Assembly (NCBI GenBank): GCA_900544885.1
Contig: UQWU01000025.1
Span: 1 to 24,719, forward strand
Source: an uncultured Phascolarctobacterium sp.
GTDB lineage: Bacteria > Bacillota > Negativicutes > Acidaminococcales > Acidaminococcaceae
Direction of reading: 5' to 3'
Length of the DNA stretch: 24,719 bases
Below, piece by piece: positions 14,832 to 22,277 of the stretch. Position 1 is the stretch's first letter. Every line of letters starts with the position of its first letter. The notes below the pieces were generated by a model, which searched no databases, was not told the origin of the DNA, and worked only from the letters and a program-made list of their open reading frames with translations. The position numbers and the translations under genes were made by a program.

Positions 14832-16010
14832 TTGTATATAAATTGGTGATTGCAGGTAATCACGGCCACAGTTATTATAATAAGGTGTATATTGCACCAT
14901 GGACCAAAGGTCCGTGGCACAGCATTCATAATGAAGCTGTTCGCCAAAAGCTTGGCTGTGGTTACGTTCCGGATAGCGTCCGAGTTTGGTTAAGAGTGGG
15001 AGAGTACCTCGGTGTTTAATTGTTTTCAACAGGGTGCGGCCATTATCGTTAAAGGCCAGTACACGTAAATAAGCTGGGTTCTGTTGTTCTAAAATATTTC
15101 TAGGCTTATCCATGAGCAGCTGCAGGAAAAGACGGCGGATACGGCTAGTGCTGTAACGCTTGTTAGTGCATAAGGAAAGTGCCTGGGCGAGATTTGGTGC
15201 ATTAGCTGCAGACTTCAGCAGATTTTCCAATCCTTCGCTGCATTGACAGTACTTGGCTATTTCCTCAGCAGTTAATGCTCGTAGACGATAACAGATTAGT
15301 TGCCAAAGTAAATTTTCGTTATAGCCGGGAATAACTTTTTGTAATGCCAGGGCTGTAGTTTTCGGTACGGAGGATAGCCATTCCTGATTTTTGTCATGGA
15401 TACTTTTCCTAATGGCAGTAGCACTGGCGATGCTGCCTGTAATGGTAGTATCATTATAACCGGCGTTGCGGCGTTGCAGGAAAATAGGTGTGATATTACT
15501 GCCTAAAAGGGCTTTACTATATTCTAAAGCTAGAATATCATTAGGTGATTGAAGTGGAAGTTGTGGTAATAGTTCTGAGCAGGCTGCAGCATAGCTTTGA
15601 CCTTGTTTGAGTTTGTCTTGTAAACGCAATTGGCTTTCAGATGTCGTGATAGCTGATGCAGCCTCCATAAAATCGTAGTCCGACGTTTCGGTACCGCAGC
15701 ATATATAATTGACACAGCCGCAAGCTTTTAATATGGATATAGCACCATGGGCAAAAAATTGTGCACTACGCAGACTGAAGACTGCCGGTAACTCTAAAAT
15801 TAGGTCTGCTCCTTGACTGCAGGCTAGCTCTGCACGCAGCCACTTATCAGCACAGGCAGGTTCACCTCGCTGCATGAAGCTACCGCTCATAACAACGATG
15901 ACAGGTTGTCCGGTAATTTTTTTTGCTTGCTGCAAATGATAGAGATGACCGTTGTGGAAAGGATTGTATTCTGCTACAATGCCCGTAGCCATAGTGTTTG
16001 TGCTTGCCAT
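14829..16010 (-). CDS. tmcAL: tRNA(Met) cytidine acetate ligase
   Basis: TmcAL (formerly YlbM) activates acetate with ATP as acetyl-AMP and acetylates C34 of elongator tRNA-Met to N4-acetylcytidine. The 393-aa protein shows the nucleotidyltransferase core GIVAEYNPFHNGHLYHL (9-25, HxGH site), VVMSGSFMQRGEPA (38-51) and ADLILELP (68-75), then a C-terminal tRNA-binding part with RNAGYNDT near 188. Family length is about 390-410. The start at 16010 has CAGG four bases and GGAGG 13 bases upstream; a second ATG six codons on lacks either. It is convergent with the coiled-coil gene and divergent from ackA, which makes the acetate and ATP that TmcAL consumes. Confidence 0.95.
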   Translation of the reverse strand: MASTNTMATGIVAEYNPFHNGHLYHLQQAKKITGQPVIVVMSGSFMQRGEPACADKWLRAELACSQGADLILELPAVFSLRSAQFFAHGAISILKACGCVNYICCGTETSDYDFMEAASAITTSESQLRLQDKLKQGQSYAAACSELLPQLPLQSPNDILALEYSKALLGSNITPIFLQRRNAGYNDTTITGSIASATAIRKSIHDKNQEWLSSVPKTTALALQKVIPGYNENLLWQLICYRLRALTAEEIAKYCQCSEGLENLLKSAANAPNLAQALSLCTNKRYSTSRIRRLFLQLLMDKPRNILEQQNPAYLRVLAFNDNGRTLLKTIKHRGTLPLLTKLGRYPERNHSQAFGEQLHYECCATDLWSMVQYTPYYNNCGRDYLQSPIYIQ

Positions 16011-16051
16011 TTACCTGCTTAGACCTCCATGAAATAAATAAATATAAAAAT

Positions 16052-16079
16052 ATTATATCATATAGTGTTCTCTACACAA
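16052..16079 (-). promoter_or_regulatory. tmcAL promoter
   Basis: On the minus strand TTGTGT (16079-16074), a 16-bp spacer and TATAAT (16057-16052) form a promoter about 45 bases before the start codon. Confidence 0.55.
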
Positions 16080-16120
16080 AATATTCACTATTCAATTTAA
16101 AAGAAATAGTGTATACTATT
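16062..16120. repeat. alternating ATAGTG / CACTAT motifs between tmcAL and ackA
   Basis: Four copies of one motif lie in alternating orientation: ATAGTG 16062-16067, CACTATT 16086-16092, AATAGTG 16105-16111 and ACTATT 16115-16120. They overlap the tmcAL spacer and a TATACT box (16112-16117) that could be the -10 of ackA. The 5' leader of ackA would then be about 115 bases long. It contains a weak AGTG...CACT hairpin (16171-16195) followed by Ts, which may be an attenuator. Confidence 0.45.
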
Positions 16121-16238
16121 GGTATGATTTTGAAGAACAATTAACAGTCATCTTGAAAAACAAAACGTGCAGTGCTTTTTTTCGGATGGATCACTACATT
16201 GTTTTTATTTATTCTTATAATAATGCAGGAGGCATAAA

Positions 16239-17447
16239 GTGATTGTTTTTGTAGTAAACTGTGGCAGCTCTTCCATTAAGTATCAGCTGATTAACATGGA
16301 GGGTGAAAAGGTTTTAGCGAAGGGCCTGATTGAACGTATAGGTATGGAAGGCTCTACCTTAAAATATACGCCTGCAGGAAAATATACCATTGATATTAAA
16401 GAAGAAATACCTGACCATAAGGTTGGCATCAGAATGGCGATTAAGGCATTAACCGATAAGGAGTACGGTGTTATCAGCGATATGTCGGAAATTGATGCTG
16501 TAGGTCATCGTGTTGTGCATGGCGGTGAACGCTTTACCGATAGTGTACTGATTACATCTGATGTACTTCAGGGGATTGAGGCCTGCTGTGAAATTGCACC
16601 GTTACATAATCCGCCTAACCTGTATGGTATTACCGCATGTATGGAAATCATGCATGGTACGCCGCAGGTAGCAGTATTTGATACTGCATTCCATCAAACT
16701 ATGCCGAAGGTAGCATATCTGTACGGTCTGCCGTACGAAATGTATGTAAAGTATGGGTTGCGTCGTTATGGTTTCCACGGTACATCTCACAAGTATGTAG
16801 CACAGCGTGCTGCTGAGCTGATGGGTGAGCATACCTGTGATTTACGTATCATTACTTGTCATTTAGGTAATGGTGCCAGCATTGCCGCAATTAAATATGG
16901 TAAATCTATTGACACTAGCATGGGCTATACTCCGTTGGAGGGCTTGATTATGGGTACACGTAGCGGTGAGATTGACCCGGCGATTATTCCGTTCCTGATG
17001 GAGAAGGAAAATATGAATGCACAGCAGATTGATGATTATCTGAACAGACGTAGCGGTATCTTGGGTATCAGCGGTCTGTCCAGTGACTTCCGTGATCTGG
17101 AAAGTGCTGCTAACCGTGGTGATGATCGTAGTCAGCTGGCTATTGATGTTTTTGCTTACAAAGTTAAAAAGTATATCGGTGGTTATGTTGCTGCTATGGG
17201 TGGTGTAGATGCTATTGTCTTTACTGCAGGTTTAGGTGAAAATTCTCCGTTTATGCGTGATAAAATTTGTAATGGTCTGGAATATTTGGGTACCAGAATC
17301 GATCCGGACCTTAACAAGGTACGAGGTAAAGAGCGTGAAATCAGCGTCCGTCGTGCTCGCGTTAAGATTTTTGTCGTACCGACAAACGAAGAATTAATGA
17401 TTGCTAGAGATACCTATAATATTTGTCGTAGAATTATTAAACTGTAA
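16239..17447 (+). CDS. ackA: acetate kinase
   Basis: AckA interconverts acetyl phosphate + ADP and acetate + ATP, the main substrate-level ATP step of many anaerobes. The 402-aa protein has the family length and signatures: NCGSSSIKYQL (7-17), VGHRVVHGG (about 88-96), FDTAFHQTMP (about 147-156), RYGFHGTSH (about 174-182), HLGNGASIAA (about 207-216) and GTRSGEIDP (about 239-247). The start is GTG 16239, the only start that keeps NCGSSS at its proper position, with AGGAGG five bases upstream. pta is not adjacent in this window. It may continue into yceD, though that gene has its own promoter. Confidence 0.97.
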   Translation: MIVFVVNCGSSSIKYQLINMEGEKVLAKGLIERIGMEGSTLKYTPAGKYTIDIKEEIPDHKVGIRMAIKALTDKEYGVISDMSEIDAVGHRVVHGGERFTDSVLITSDVLQGIEACCEIAPLHNPPNLYGITACMEIMHGTPQVAVFDTAFHQTMPKVAYLYGLPYEMYVKYGLRRYGFHGTSHKYVAQRAAELMGEHTCDLRIITCHLGNGASIAAIKYGKSIDTSMGYTPLEGLIMGTRSGEIDPAIIPFLMEKENMNAQQIDDYLNRRSGILGISGLSSDFRDLESAANRGDDRSQLAIDVFAYKVKKYIGGYVAAMGGVDAIVFTAGLGENSPFMRDKICNGLEYLGTRIDPDLNKVRGKEREISVRRARVKIFVVPTNEELMIARDTYNICRRIIKL

Positions 17448-17474
17448 AAATATATGAGAAGGTAGAGGTTTTTC

Positions 17475-17503
17475 TTGACAAAGAGCCTCAATATCGCTAT
17501 AAT
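17475..17503 (+). promoter_or_regulatory. consensus sigma-70 promoter of yceD-rpmF
   Basis: TTGACA (17475-17480), exactly 17 bp and TATAAT (17498-17503): both hexamers are perfect. Transcription would begin near 17510, only about 12 bases before the yceD start codon. Confidence 0.92.
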
Positions 17504-17521
17504 TGTAACGATTGGTGAAAT

Positions 17522-18025
17522 ATGATTAAAATAAATGTCGCAGAAATCAAAAAAAGACTAGTCGGTGAAAAGACCCTTGCTTACGACCTTACTACCGACG
17601 AATTGGAAATTACTTCCGATGAATTGGCTGTTGAAGGCACTGTGAGGTTAGAAGGCTTTATTAGTAATGCAGGTGATGTATTATTACTTCAGGCAAAGCT
17701 CAGTGCACGTGTAAAACGTGTTTGTGGTCGTTGCTTAAAGGAATTCACTGCAGTTACTAAAGCAGAAATTGTCGAGAAATTTTATCCGGCAAGTGCTGAA
17801 AATATCGAAAATGATGCTTTTGTTTACGATTCGGACGTTATAGATATAACGGAACCGCTTCGTGAAGGGCTGCTGCTTGCGGAGCCCATACAGGCTCTGT
17901 GTAAGCCGGACTGCCGGGGACTTTGTCCCGTTTGTGGCGCTGATCTTAATGATGGTGACTGCGGATGTGACAGGTTCACTGTAGATCCAAGGCTGGCGGC
18001 ATTAAAGCAATTCATCAAAAATTAA
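17522..18025 (+). CDS. yceD: YceD / DUF177 family protein
   Basis: YceD proteins are needed for normal 23S rRNA accumulation in bacteria and plastids and are usually encoded next to rpmF. The 167-aa protein shows VCGRCLKEF (about 63-71) and the C-terminal zinc-finger-like LCKPDCRGLCPVCGADLN (about 119-136) followed by CGCD, both typical of the family. The start ATG 17522 has only a weak GGTGA upstream because the promoter lies so close that the leader is about 12 bases. rpmF follows 35 bp after the stop and is surely co-transcribed. The molecular role is known only in outline. Confidence 0.9.
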   Translation: MIKINVAEIKKRLVGEKTLAYDLTTDELEITSDELAVEGTVRLEGFISNAGDVLLLQAKLSARVKRVCGRCLKEFTAVTKAEIVEKFYPASAENIENDAFVYDSDVIDITEPLREGLLLAEPIQALCKPDCRGLCPVCGADLNDGDCGCDRFTVDPRLAALKQFIKN

Positions 18026-18060
18026 ATTCACTTCATAGCACTGAGGAGGTGTATTGAGAA

Positions 18061-18240
18061 ATGGCAGTACCTAAGAGAAAAATGTCTAAAGCTCGTCGTG
18101 ACAGACGTCGTGCTAATTGGAAATTATCCGTTCCTGGCATGGTTGAATGCCCGCAATGTCATGAAATGAAAATGCCGCATCGCGTTTGCCCTGAATGCGG
18201 TTACTACAATGGCAAACAAGTCATTGAAGTAGCTGAATAA
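18061..18240 (+). CDS. rpmF: 50S ribosomal protein L32
   Basis: A 59-aa ribosomal protein. It opens MAVPKRKMSKARRDRRRANW, the L32 N-terminus, and carries zinc-binding cysteines at 30, 33, 43 and 46 (CPQC and CPEC), which makes this the zinc-binding (C+) form. GAGGAGG lies about 11 bases before ATG 18061. It is co-transcribed with yceD from the consensus promoter at 17475 and ends at an intrinsic terminator just after its stop. It is too short for many gene callers but beyond doubt. Confidence 0.98.
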   Translation: MAVPKRKMSKARRDRRRANWKLSVPGMVECPQCHEMKMPHRVCPECGYYNGKQVIEVAE

Positions 18241-18251
18241 GCTAAATTATT

Positions 18252-18282
18252 AAGCCTTCGGAATTTTTCCGGAGGCTTTTTT
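18252..18282 (+). terminator. intrinsic terminator of yceD-rpmF
   Basis: AAGCCTTCGGAA (18252-18263) pairs with TTCCGGAGGCTT (18267-18278) over 12 positions with one G-U pair, and TTTT follows. Confidence 0.9.
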
Positions 18283-18555
18283 CTATGCTTTTTTAGAAAG
18301 TAATTAAAGTTGCATTGATGCCATTCTCAATTTACAATGAAAATTAGATATTTTGTTGAGTATGCAGAATAATTACGAATAGTCATAATACTTATACTGT
18401 ATAGATGATAATTTTATAAGATTACAAATTTTTATCACATATTTTTTATGATTATTTGCTATAATTATCGGGAAAGACGGCCCAAGGCTGATTTCAAGGG
18501 ATTTTTACTTGCTCGATTAAAAAAATCACTGCTTTTTTCTATTTTAGCCATAAAA

Positions 18556-18579
18556 ATTTGGTAAAAATGCTTGCCAAAT
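18556..18579. repeat. 9-bp dyad over the -35 box of the fapR promoter
   Basis: ATTTGGTAA (18556-18564) and TTGCCAAAT (18571-18579) are inverted repeats, eight of nine positions exact and one able to form G-U in RNA, with 6 bases between. The right arm contains the -35 hexamer TTGCCA. An operator for a second regulator is possible. Confidence 0.5.
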
Positions 18580-18599
18580 GCACTTCATCATCTTATAAT
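18571..18599 (+). promoter_or_regulatory. fapR operon promoter
   Basis: TTGCCA (18571-18576), a 17-bp spacer and TATAAT (18594-18599) form a good sigma-70 promoter with an expected start near 18606. Confidence 0.8.
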
Positions 18600-18610
18600 A
18601 AAAACAGATA

Positions 18611-18627
18611 TTATGAGCTGGTACTAA
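18611..18627. promoter_or_regulatory. putative FapR operator
   Basis: The 17-bp block TTATGAGCTGGTACTAA fits the FapR site layout TTAGTA-N5-TACTAA as I recall it: the right half is exact and the left half matches four of six. It lies just downstream of the predicted transcription start and 17 bases before the fapR start codon, where bound FapR would block transcription of its own operon. Confidence 0.6.
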
Positions 18628-18643
18628 AAGCGGGTGAGATTGT

Positions 18644-19231
18644 ATGAACTCTTCTAAAAAATTAATAAGACATCAGAATTTGACTAAACTGCTGGAAGAT
18701 AATCCGTTCTGTACGGATGAGCAGTTGGCACAACTGTTGGGTGTAAGTGTTCAGACTATCCGTTTGGATCGTGTGGCTCTTAAAATACCTGAGTTGCGTG
18801 CCAGAACACGTAATATGGCTGAAAGCGCTCAGACCAAGGTACGTGCCATTGATAAAAAAGATATTATCGGTGAGTTGCTAGACCTGGAGCTGAACAAATC
18901 AGCTATTTCTACATTGAAGATAACTCCTGATATGGTCCTTGAACGAACCGGTATCGCTAGAGGTTATTATATGTTTTCTATGGCCAACACTTTAGCGTTG
19001 GCTGTTGTTGATGCAGAGTATGCTCTGACTGCTGTTGCCAATGTCAAATATAAGATTCCTGTGAGTGCAGGTGCTACATTGGTTGCTAAAGCGGTTGTGA
19101 CGCATCACCGCATGGATAAATATTATATTTTTGTATCTATCAAAAACGATAGTAAAGAGGTTTTTCGAGCCAAGTTTATTATTGTGTCCCTAGGTGACAA
19201 AGGTAAGAATGAAAGGGAGCAAGAAGCATGA
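18644..19231 (+). CDS. fapR: FapR, malonyl-CoA-responsive repressor of lipid synthesis
   Basis: FapR represses fatty-acid and phospholipid genes and releases DNA when it binds malonyl-CoA or malonyl-ACP. The 195-aa protein has an N-terminal helix-turn-helix (about 9-52, DEQLAQLLGVSVQTIRLDR) and a C-terminal hot-dog fold effector domain. The ligand-site pattern ARGYYMFSMANTLA keeps Arg106, Gly107 and Asn115, the positions used by the B. subtilis protein. The start at 18644 follows the weak ribosome binding site GGTGAG. It overlaps plsX by ATGA and heads the whole lipid operon. The operator before it points to autoregulation, as in Bacillus. Confidence 0.95.
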   Translation: MNSSKKLIRHQNLTKLLEDNPFCTDEQLAQLLGVSVQTIRLDRVALKIPELRARTRNMAESAQTKVRAIDKKDIIGELLDLELNKSAISTLKITPDMVLERTGIARGYYMFSMANTLALAVVDAEYALTAVANVKYKIPVSAGATLVAKAVVTHHRMDKYYIFVSIKNDSKEVFRAKFIIVSLGDKGKNEREQEA

Positions 19232-20253
19232 AAATCGCAGTAGACGTTATGGGAACAGATTATGGTCCCAAGGAGTTGGTTTTAGGTGCTGTGAATGCTG
19301 TTAAAGCTTATGGCTGTGAAACAGTCTTAGTTGGTGATGAGAAGGTTATTCGAGATTTGCTGGTTCAATATCATGCAGATAAGGAGCCTAAGATTACAAT
19401 TCATCATGCTAGTGAAGTCATTGCGATGAATGAACATCCTGCTATTGCAGTAAAATCTAAAAAAGATGCTTCTATCGTTGTAGCGGCTAAACTATTAAGA
19501 AATAAAGAATGTGATGCGTTGGTATCTTCAGGAAGTACAGGTGCTGCTGTTGCAGCTGCTTTGTTCGGCGTTGGACGTATCAAAGGCGTAGAACGTCCGG
19601 CAATTGCTACTCCTATACCAAGCTTAAAGGGTACTACTGTTGTTTTGGATAGTGGTGCTAAAGTAGATGCGAAACCTGAGCATATGGTACAGAGTGCTAT
19701 TATGGGTACGGTATACGCAGAAAAAATTCTTAAAATTTCTGAACCGAAGGTAGGATTATTGAATATCGGTGAAGAAGAAACTAAGGGTAATGAGCAAGCT
19801 TTGGCAACTTATCCTTTGCTGAAGCGTGCAGGTAATATTATTAATTTTATCGGTAATGTCGAAGGACGCGATATCAATAAGGGTACTGTCGATGTAGTAG
19901 TCTGCGATGGCTTTGTGGGCAATGTTGTCTTAAAGTTTGGCGAAGGCTTAGCCGGTGCTATTATGACATTGGTTAAAGAGGCTATTATGAGTGGCGGTAT
20001 TTTCGCAAAGCTTGGCGGCCTGCTGATAAAACCGGCTTTGAGAAAGCTTAAAAAGCGTCTTGACCCTGCTGAATATGGTGGAGCTTTGCTACTTGGTATC
20101 CGTGCTCCGTTTGTTATTTGTCACGGAAGCTCTAAGGCGAAGGCAATTACAAATGCAATTCATGTGGCAATGGAATTTGCTGACCAAGATGTCGTACATA
20201 TTATTGCTGACAAAATTGCAGAATCTCAGAAAAGAAATGGGGAATCAAACTAA
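19228..20253 (+). CDS. plsX: phosphate acyltransferase PlsX
   Basis: PlsX turns acyl-ACP and phosphate into acyl-phosphate, the acyl donor for PlsY in phospholipid synthesis. The 341-aa protein has the family length and shows MKIAVDVMGTDYGP at the start (most homologues read D-A-M-G-G-D), the STGA block (SSGSTGAAVAA near 109-119), GNVEGRDI (about 210-217) and VVVCDGFVGNVVLK (about 223-236). It overlaps fapR by four bases (ATGA), with GGGAGC upstream, and its stop overlaps the fabH start (TAATG), so the three genes are translationally coupled. PlsX links fatty-acid output to membrane synthesis. Confidence 0.97.
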   Translation: MKIAVDVMGTDYGPKELVLGAVNAVKAYGCETVLVGDEKVIRDLLVQYHADKEPKITIHHASEVIAMNEHPAIAVKSKKDASIVVAAKLLRNKECDALVSSGSTGAAVAAALFGVGRIKGVERPAIATPIPSLKGTTVVLDSGAKVDAKPEHMVQSAIMGTVYAEKILKISEPKVGLLNIGEEETKGNEQALATYPLLKRAGNIINFIGNVEGRDINKGTVDVVVCDGFVGNVVLKFGEGLAGAIMTLVKEAIMSGGIFAKLGGLLIKPALRKLKKRLDPAEYGGALLLGIRAPFVICHGSSKAKAITNAIHVAMEFADQDVVHIIADKIAESQKRNGESN

Positions 20254-21242
20254 TGACAAGAGCTGTTGGTATTTTAGGCTTAGGACATTATGTTCCTGAA
20301 AAAATAATCACTAATAAAGAAATGGAAAAAATTGTTGAGACCAGTGATGAATGGATTACTGAACGTACTGGTATTAAACAACGTCATATTGCTGCTCCGG
20401 AAGAAGCAACTTCTGATTTAGCATACAATGCCGCTGTTGAAGCATTGAAGGATGCTGGAGTAAATGCAGAAGAGCTGGACCTGATTATCGTAGGTACTGC
20501 TTCCTCTGATCATATTTTCCCGTCCACTGCCTGCTTAGTACAAGCGCGTCTTGGTGCAAAAAATGCAGCTGCGTTCGATTTGGCTGCTGGTTGCAGCGGT
20601 TTCGTTTACAGTTTGGCAGTAGCTTCTCAAATGATTAAAGGCGGCTTATACAATAAGGTGCTGATTATCGGTGCAGAAACTCTGTCCCGTATCATGAATT
20701 GGGAAGACCGTAATACCTGCGTATTGTTCGGTGATGGTGCCGGTGCTGCTGTAATCGGTGAAGTTGAAGAAGGCTACGGCGTTTTGGGTATTGATATGGG
20801 TGCTGATGGTAACGGTGGTCAATATTTATTGCAGCCTGCAGGCGGCAGCCGTAAACCTGCAACCATGGAAACCGTAGAAGCTAAAGAGCATACCATTCAT
20901 ATGAACGGTCAAGAAGTTTTCAAATTTGCTATTCAAATCATGGGTAAAACAGCTAAACGAGCTTTAGCAAAAGCTGACATGAAGCCGGAAGAGCTGGATA
21001 TGCTCTTCCCACATCAAGCAAATTATCGTATCATTACTTCCGCTGCTAAACGTTTGAAAATGCCTATGGAAAAGGTTTGGGTAAACGTTGATAAATATGC
21101 TAATACCTCTGCGGCTTCTATTCCTATCGCTCTGTGTGAGGCTGAAGCAGCAGGTGCTCTGAAGAAAGGTGATAATATCCTGTTAGACGGTTTTGGTGCC
21201 GGTTTAACTTGGGCTTCCATCGTTCTTAAATGGAGTAAATAA
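20253..21242 (+). CDS. fabH: beta-ketoacyl-ACP synthase III
   Basis: FabH starts fatty-acid synthesis by condensing an acyl-CoA with malonyl-ACP. The 329-aa protein has the Cys-His-Asn triad: Cys114 in AAGCSGF, His254 in PHQAN and Asn284 in YANTSAASIP. Other marks are DEWITERTGIKQRHIA (32-47) and the C-terminal GFGAGLTWAS. The start at 20253 overlaps the plsX stop by one base, with GGGG upstream. Primer preference (acetyl versus branched) cannot be told from the sequence by eye. A 73-bp gap to fabD contains a TATAAT box (21287-21292) that may be an internal promoter. Confidence 0.97.
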   Translation: MTRAVGILGLGHYVPEKIITNKEMEKIVETSDEWITERTGIKQRHIAAPEEATSDLAYNAAVEALKDAGVNAEELDLIIVGTASSDHIFPSTACLVQARLGAKNAAAFDLAAGCSGFVYSLAVASQMIKGGLYNKVLIIGAETLSRIMNWEDRNTCVLFGDGAGAAVIGEVEEGYGVLGIDMGADGNGGQYLLQPAGGSRKPATMETVEAKEHTIHMNGQEVFKFAIQIMGKTAKRALAKADMKPEELDMLFPHQANYRIITSAAKRLKMPMEKVWVNVDKYANTSAASIPIALCEAEAAGALKKGDNILLDGFGAGLTWASIVLKWSK

Positions 21243-21315
21243 CTTAAAATTTTTCTAAAAGTATAGAAGCTTTTAATATTAGATAGTATAATTAGAGAAA
21301 GTGGGGTTTATCTTA

Positions 21316-22257
21316 ATGAGTAAAATCGCATTCGTATTTCCTGGTCAAGGTTCTCAAACTGTAGGTATGTGTAAAGCATTCTATGATGCTTATCCTGTTG
21401 TTAAACAAATTTTTGAAGAAGCTGATGATGCTCTGGGGTATTCCATCAGCAAAATGTGCTTCGAAGGTCCTGAAGACCAACTGCGTCTGACTGCTAACAC
21501 TCAACCGGCTATCTTAACTGTAAGCACTGCCTGTGCTGCTGTTTTGAAAGAACATGGTCTGCATTGTGATATTGCTGCAGGTCATAGCTTGGGTGAATAT
21601 TCTGCACTGGTAAATACCGGCGCTATGAAATTTGCTGACGCTGTACGCATTGTTAACAAACGTGGTCAATTCATGCAGGAAGCTGTTCCTGTAGGTGAAG
21701 GCAGCATGGCTGCTGTACTGGGTTTAGACAGTGATAAAATTAAAGAAATCTGCCACAGCATTGAAGCTGAATGCGGTGAAGCTGTACAAGCTGTAAACTT
21801 CAACTGCCCTGGTCAAGTTGTAATTGCAGGTGCAGTAAATCCTGTAAACAAAGCAATCGAAGCTCTGAAGGCTGCTGGTGCTAAACGTGCTATCCTGTTA
21901 CCGGTAAGTGCACCTTTCCATAGCACTCTGATGCAACCTGCCGCAGATCGTCTGGCTGAAGTTTTGGCTCCGATTGAAATCAAAGATATTACTACTCCGG
22001 TAGTTGCTAACGTTACCGCTCAAGAAGTTACCAGCGGTGAAGAAATCAAAAAACTCCTGGTTAAACAAGCTGCTATGCCTGTTCTCTGGGAAACCTCCGT
22101 ACGTAACATGGTTGCGGGCGGCGTAGATACTTTTGTTGAAGTTGGTCCTGGCAAAGTATTGACCGGCTTTACTAAAAAAATTGCTAAAGGTCTGCCAGCA
22201 TTGAATGTTGAAGACCCTGCAAGCTTAGAAAAAACTTTAGCTCACTTTGGAAAATAA
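21316..22257 (+). CDS. fabD: malonyl-CoA:ACP transacylase
   Basis: FabD loads malonyl groups from malonyl-CoA onto ACP. The 313-aa protein shows FPGQGSQ (8-14), the active-site GHSLGE (89-94, Ser91), and His202 in SAPFHSTL, with VEVGPGKVLTG near the C-terminus. The frame extends upstream to a GTG at 21301, but that gives five extra residues and has no better ribosome binding site. ATG 21316 follows GGGG by nine bases and gives the usual MSKIAFVFPGQG start, so I use it. It makes the malonyl-ACP that FapR senses. Confidence 0.97.
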   Translation: MSKIAFVFPGQGSQTVGMCKAFYDAYPVVKQIFEEADDALGYSISKMCFEGPEDQLRLTANTQPAILTVSTACAAVLKEHGLHCDIAAGHSLGEYSALVNTGAMKFADAVRIVNKRGQFMQEAVPVGEGSMAAVLGLDSDKIKEICHSIEAECGEAVQAVNFNCPGQVVIAGAVNPVNKAIEALKAAGAKRAILLPVSAPFHSTLMQPAADRLAEVLAPIEIKDITTPVVANVTAQEVTSGEEIKKLLVKQAAMPVLWETSVRNMVAGGVDTFVEVGPGKVLTGFTKKIAKGLPALNVEDPASLEKTLAHFGK

Positions 22258-22277
22258 TTTTTTAGGAGAGAATCGAT

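Larger units (their letters stand above)
18283..18643 (+). other. 361-bp region before fapR: leader transcript candidate, promoter and operators
   Basis: No protein gene is visible. The first 170 bases are A/T-rich with nothing I recognise. An extended -10 box, TGCTATAAT (18457-18465), could start a transcript that reads a G/C-richer block (18470-18500). It then meets an A/U-only stem, GATTTTT (18500-18506) with AAAAATC (18521-18527), and a T run (18533-18538), so a short RNA or attenuated leader is possible. The fapR promoter and two dyads follow. Confidence 0.5.

Noticed and set aside
16216..16221. TATAAT just before ackA
   Set aside because: No -35 partner exists at normal spacing, and the transcript would begin inside the ribosome binding site.
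18470..18540. Known riboswitch upstream of fapR
   Set aside because: I compared the block by eye with FMN, TPP, SAM, glycine, lysine, purine and c-di-GMP core sequences and none fits.
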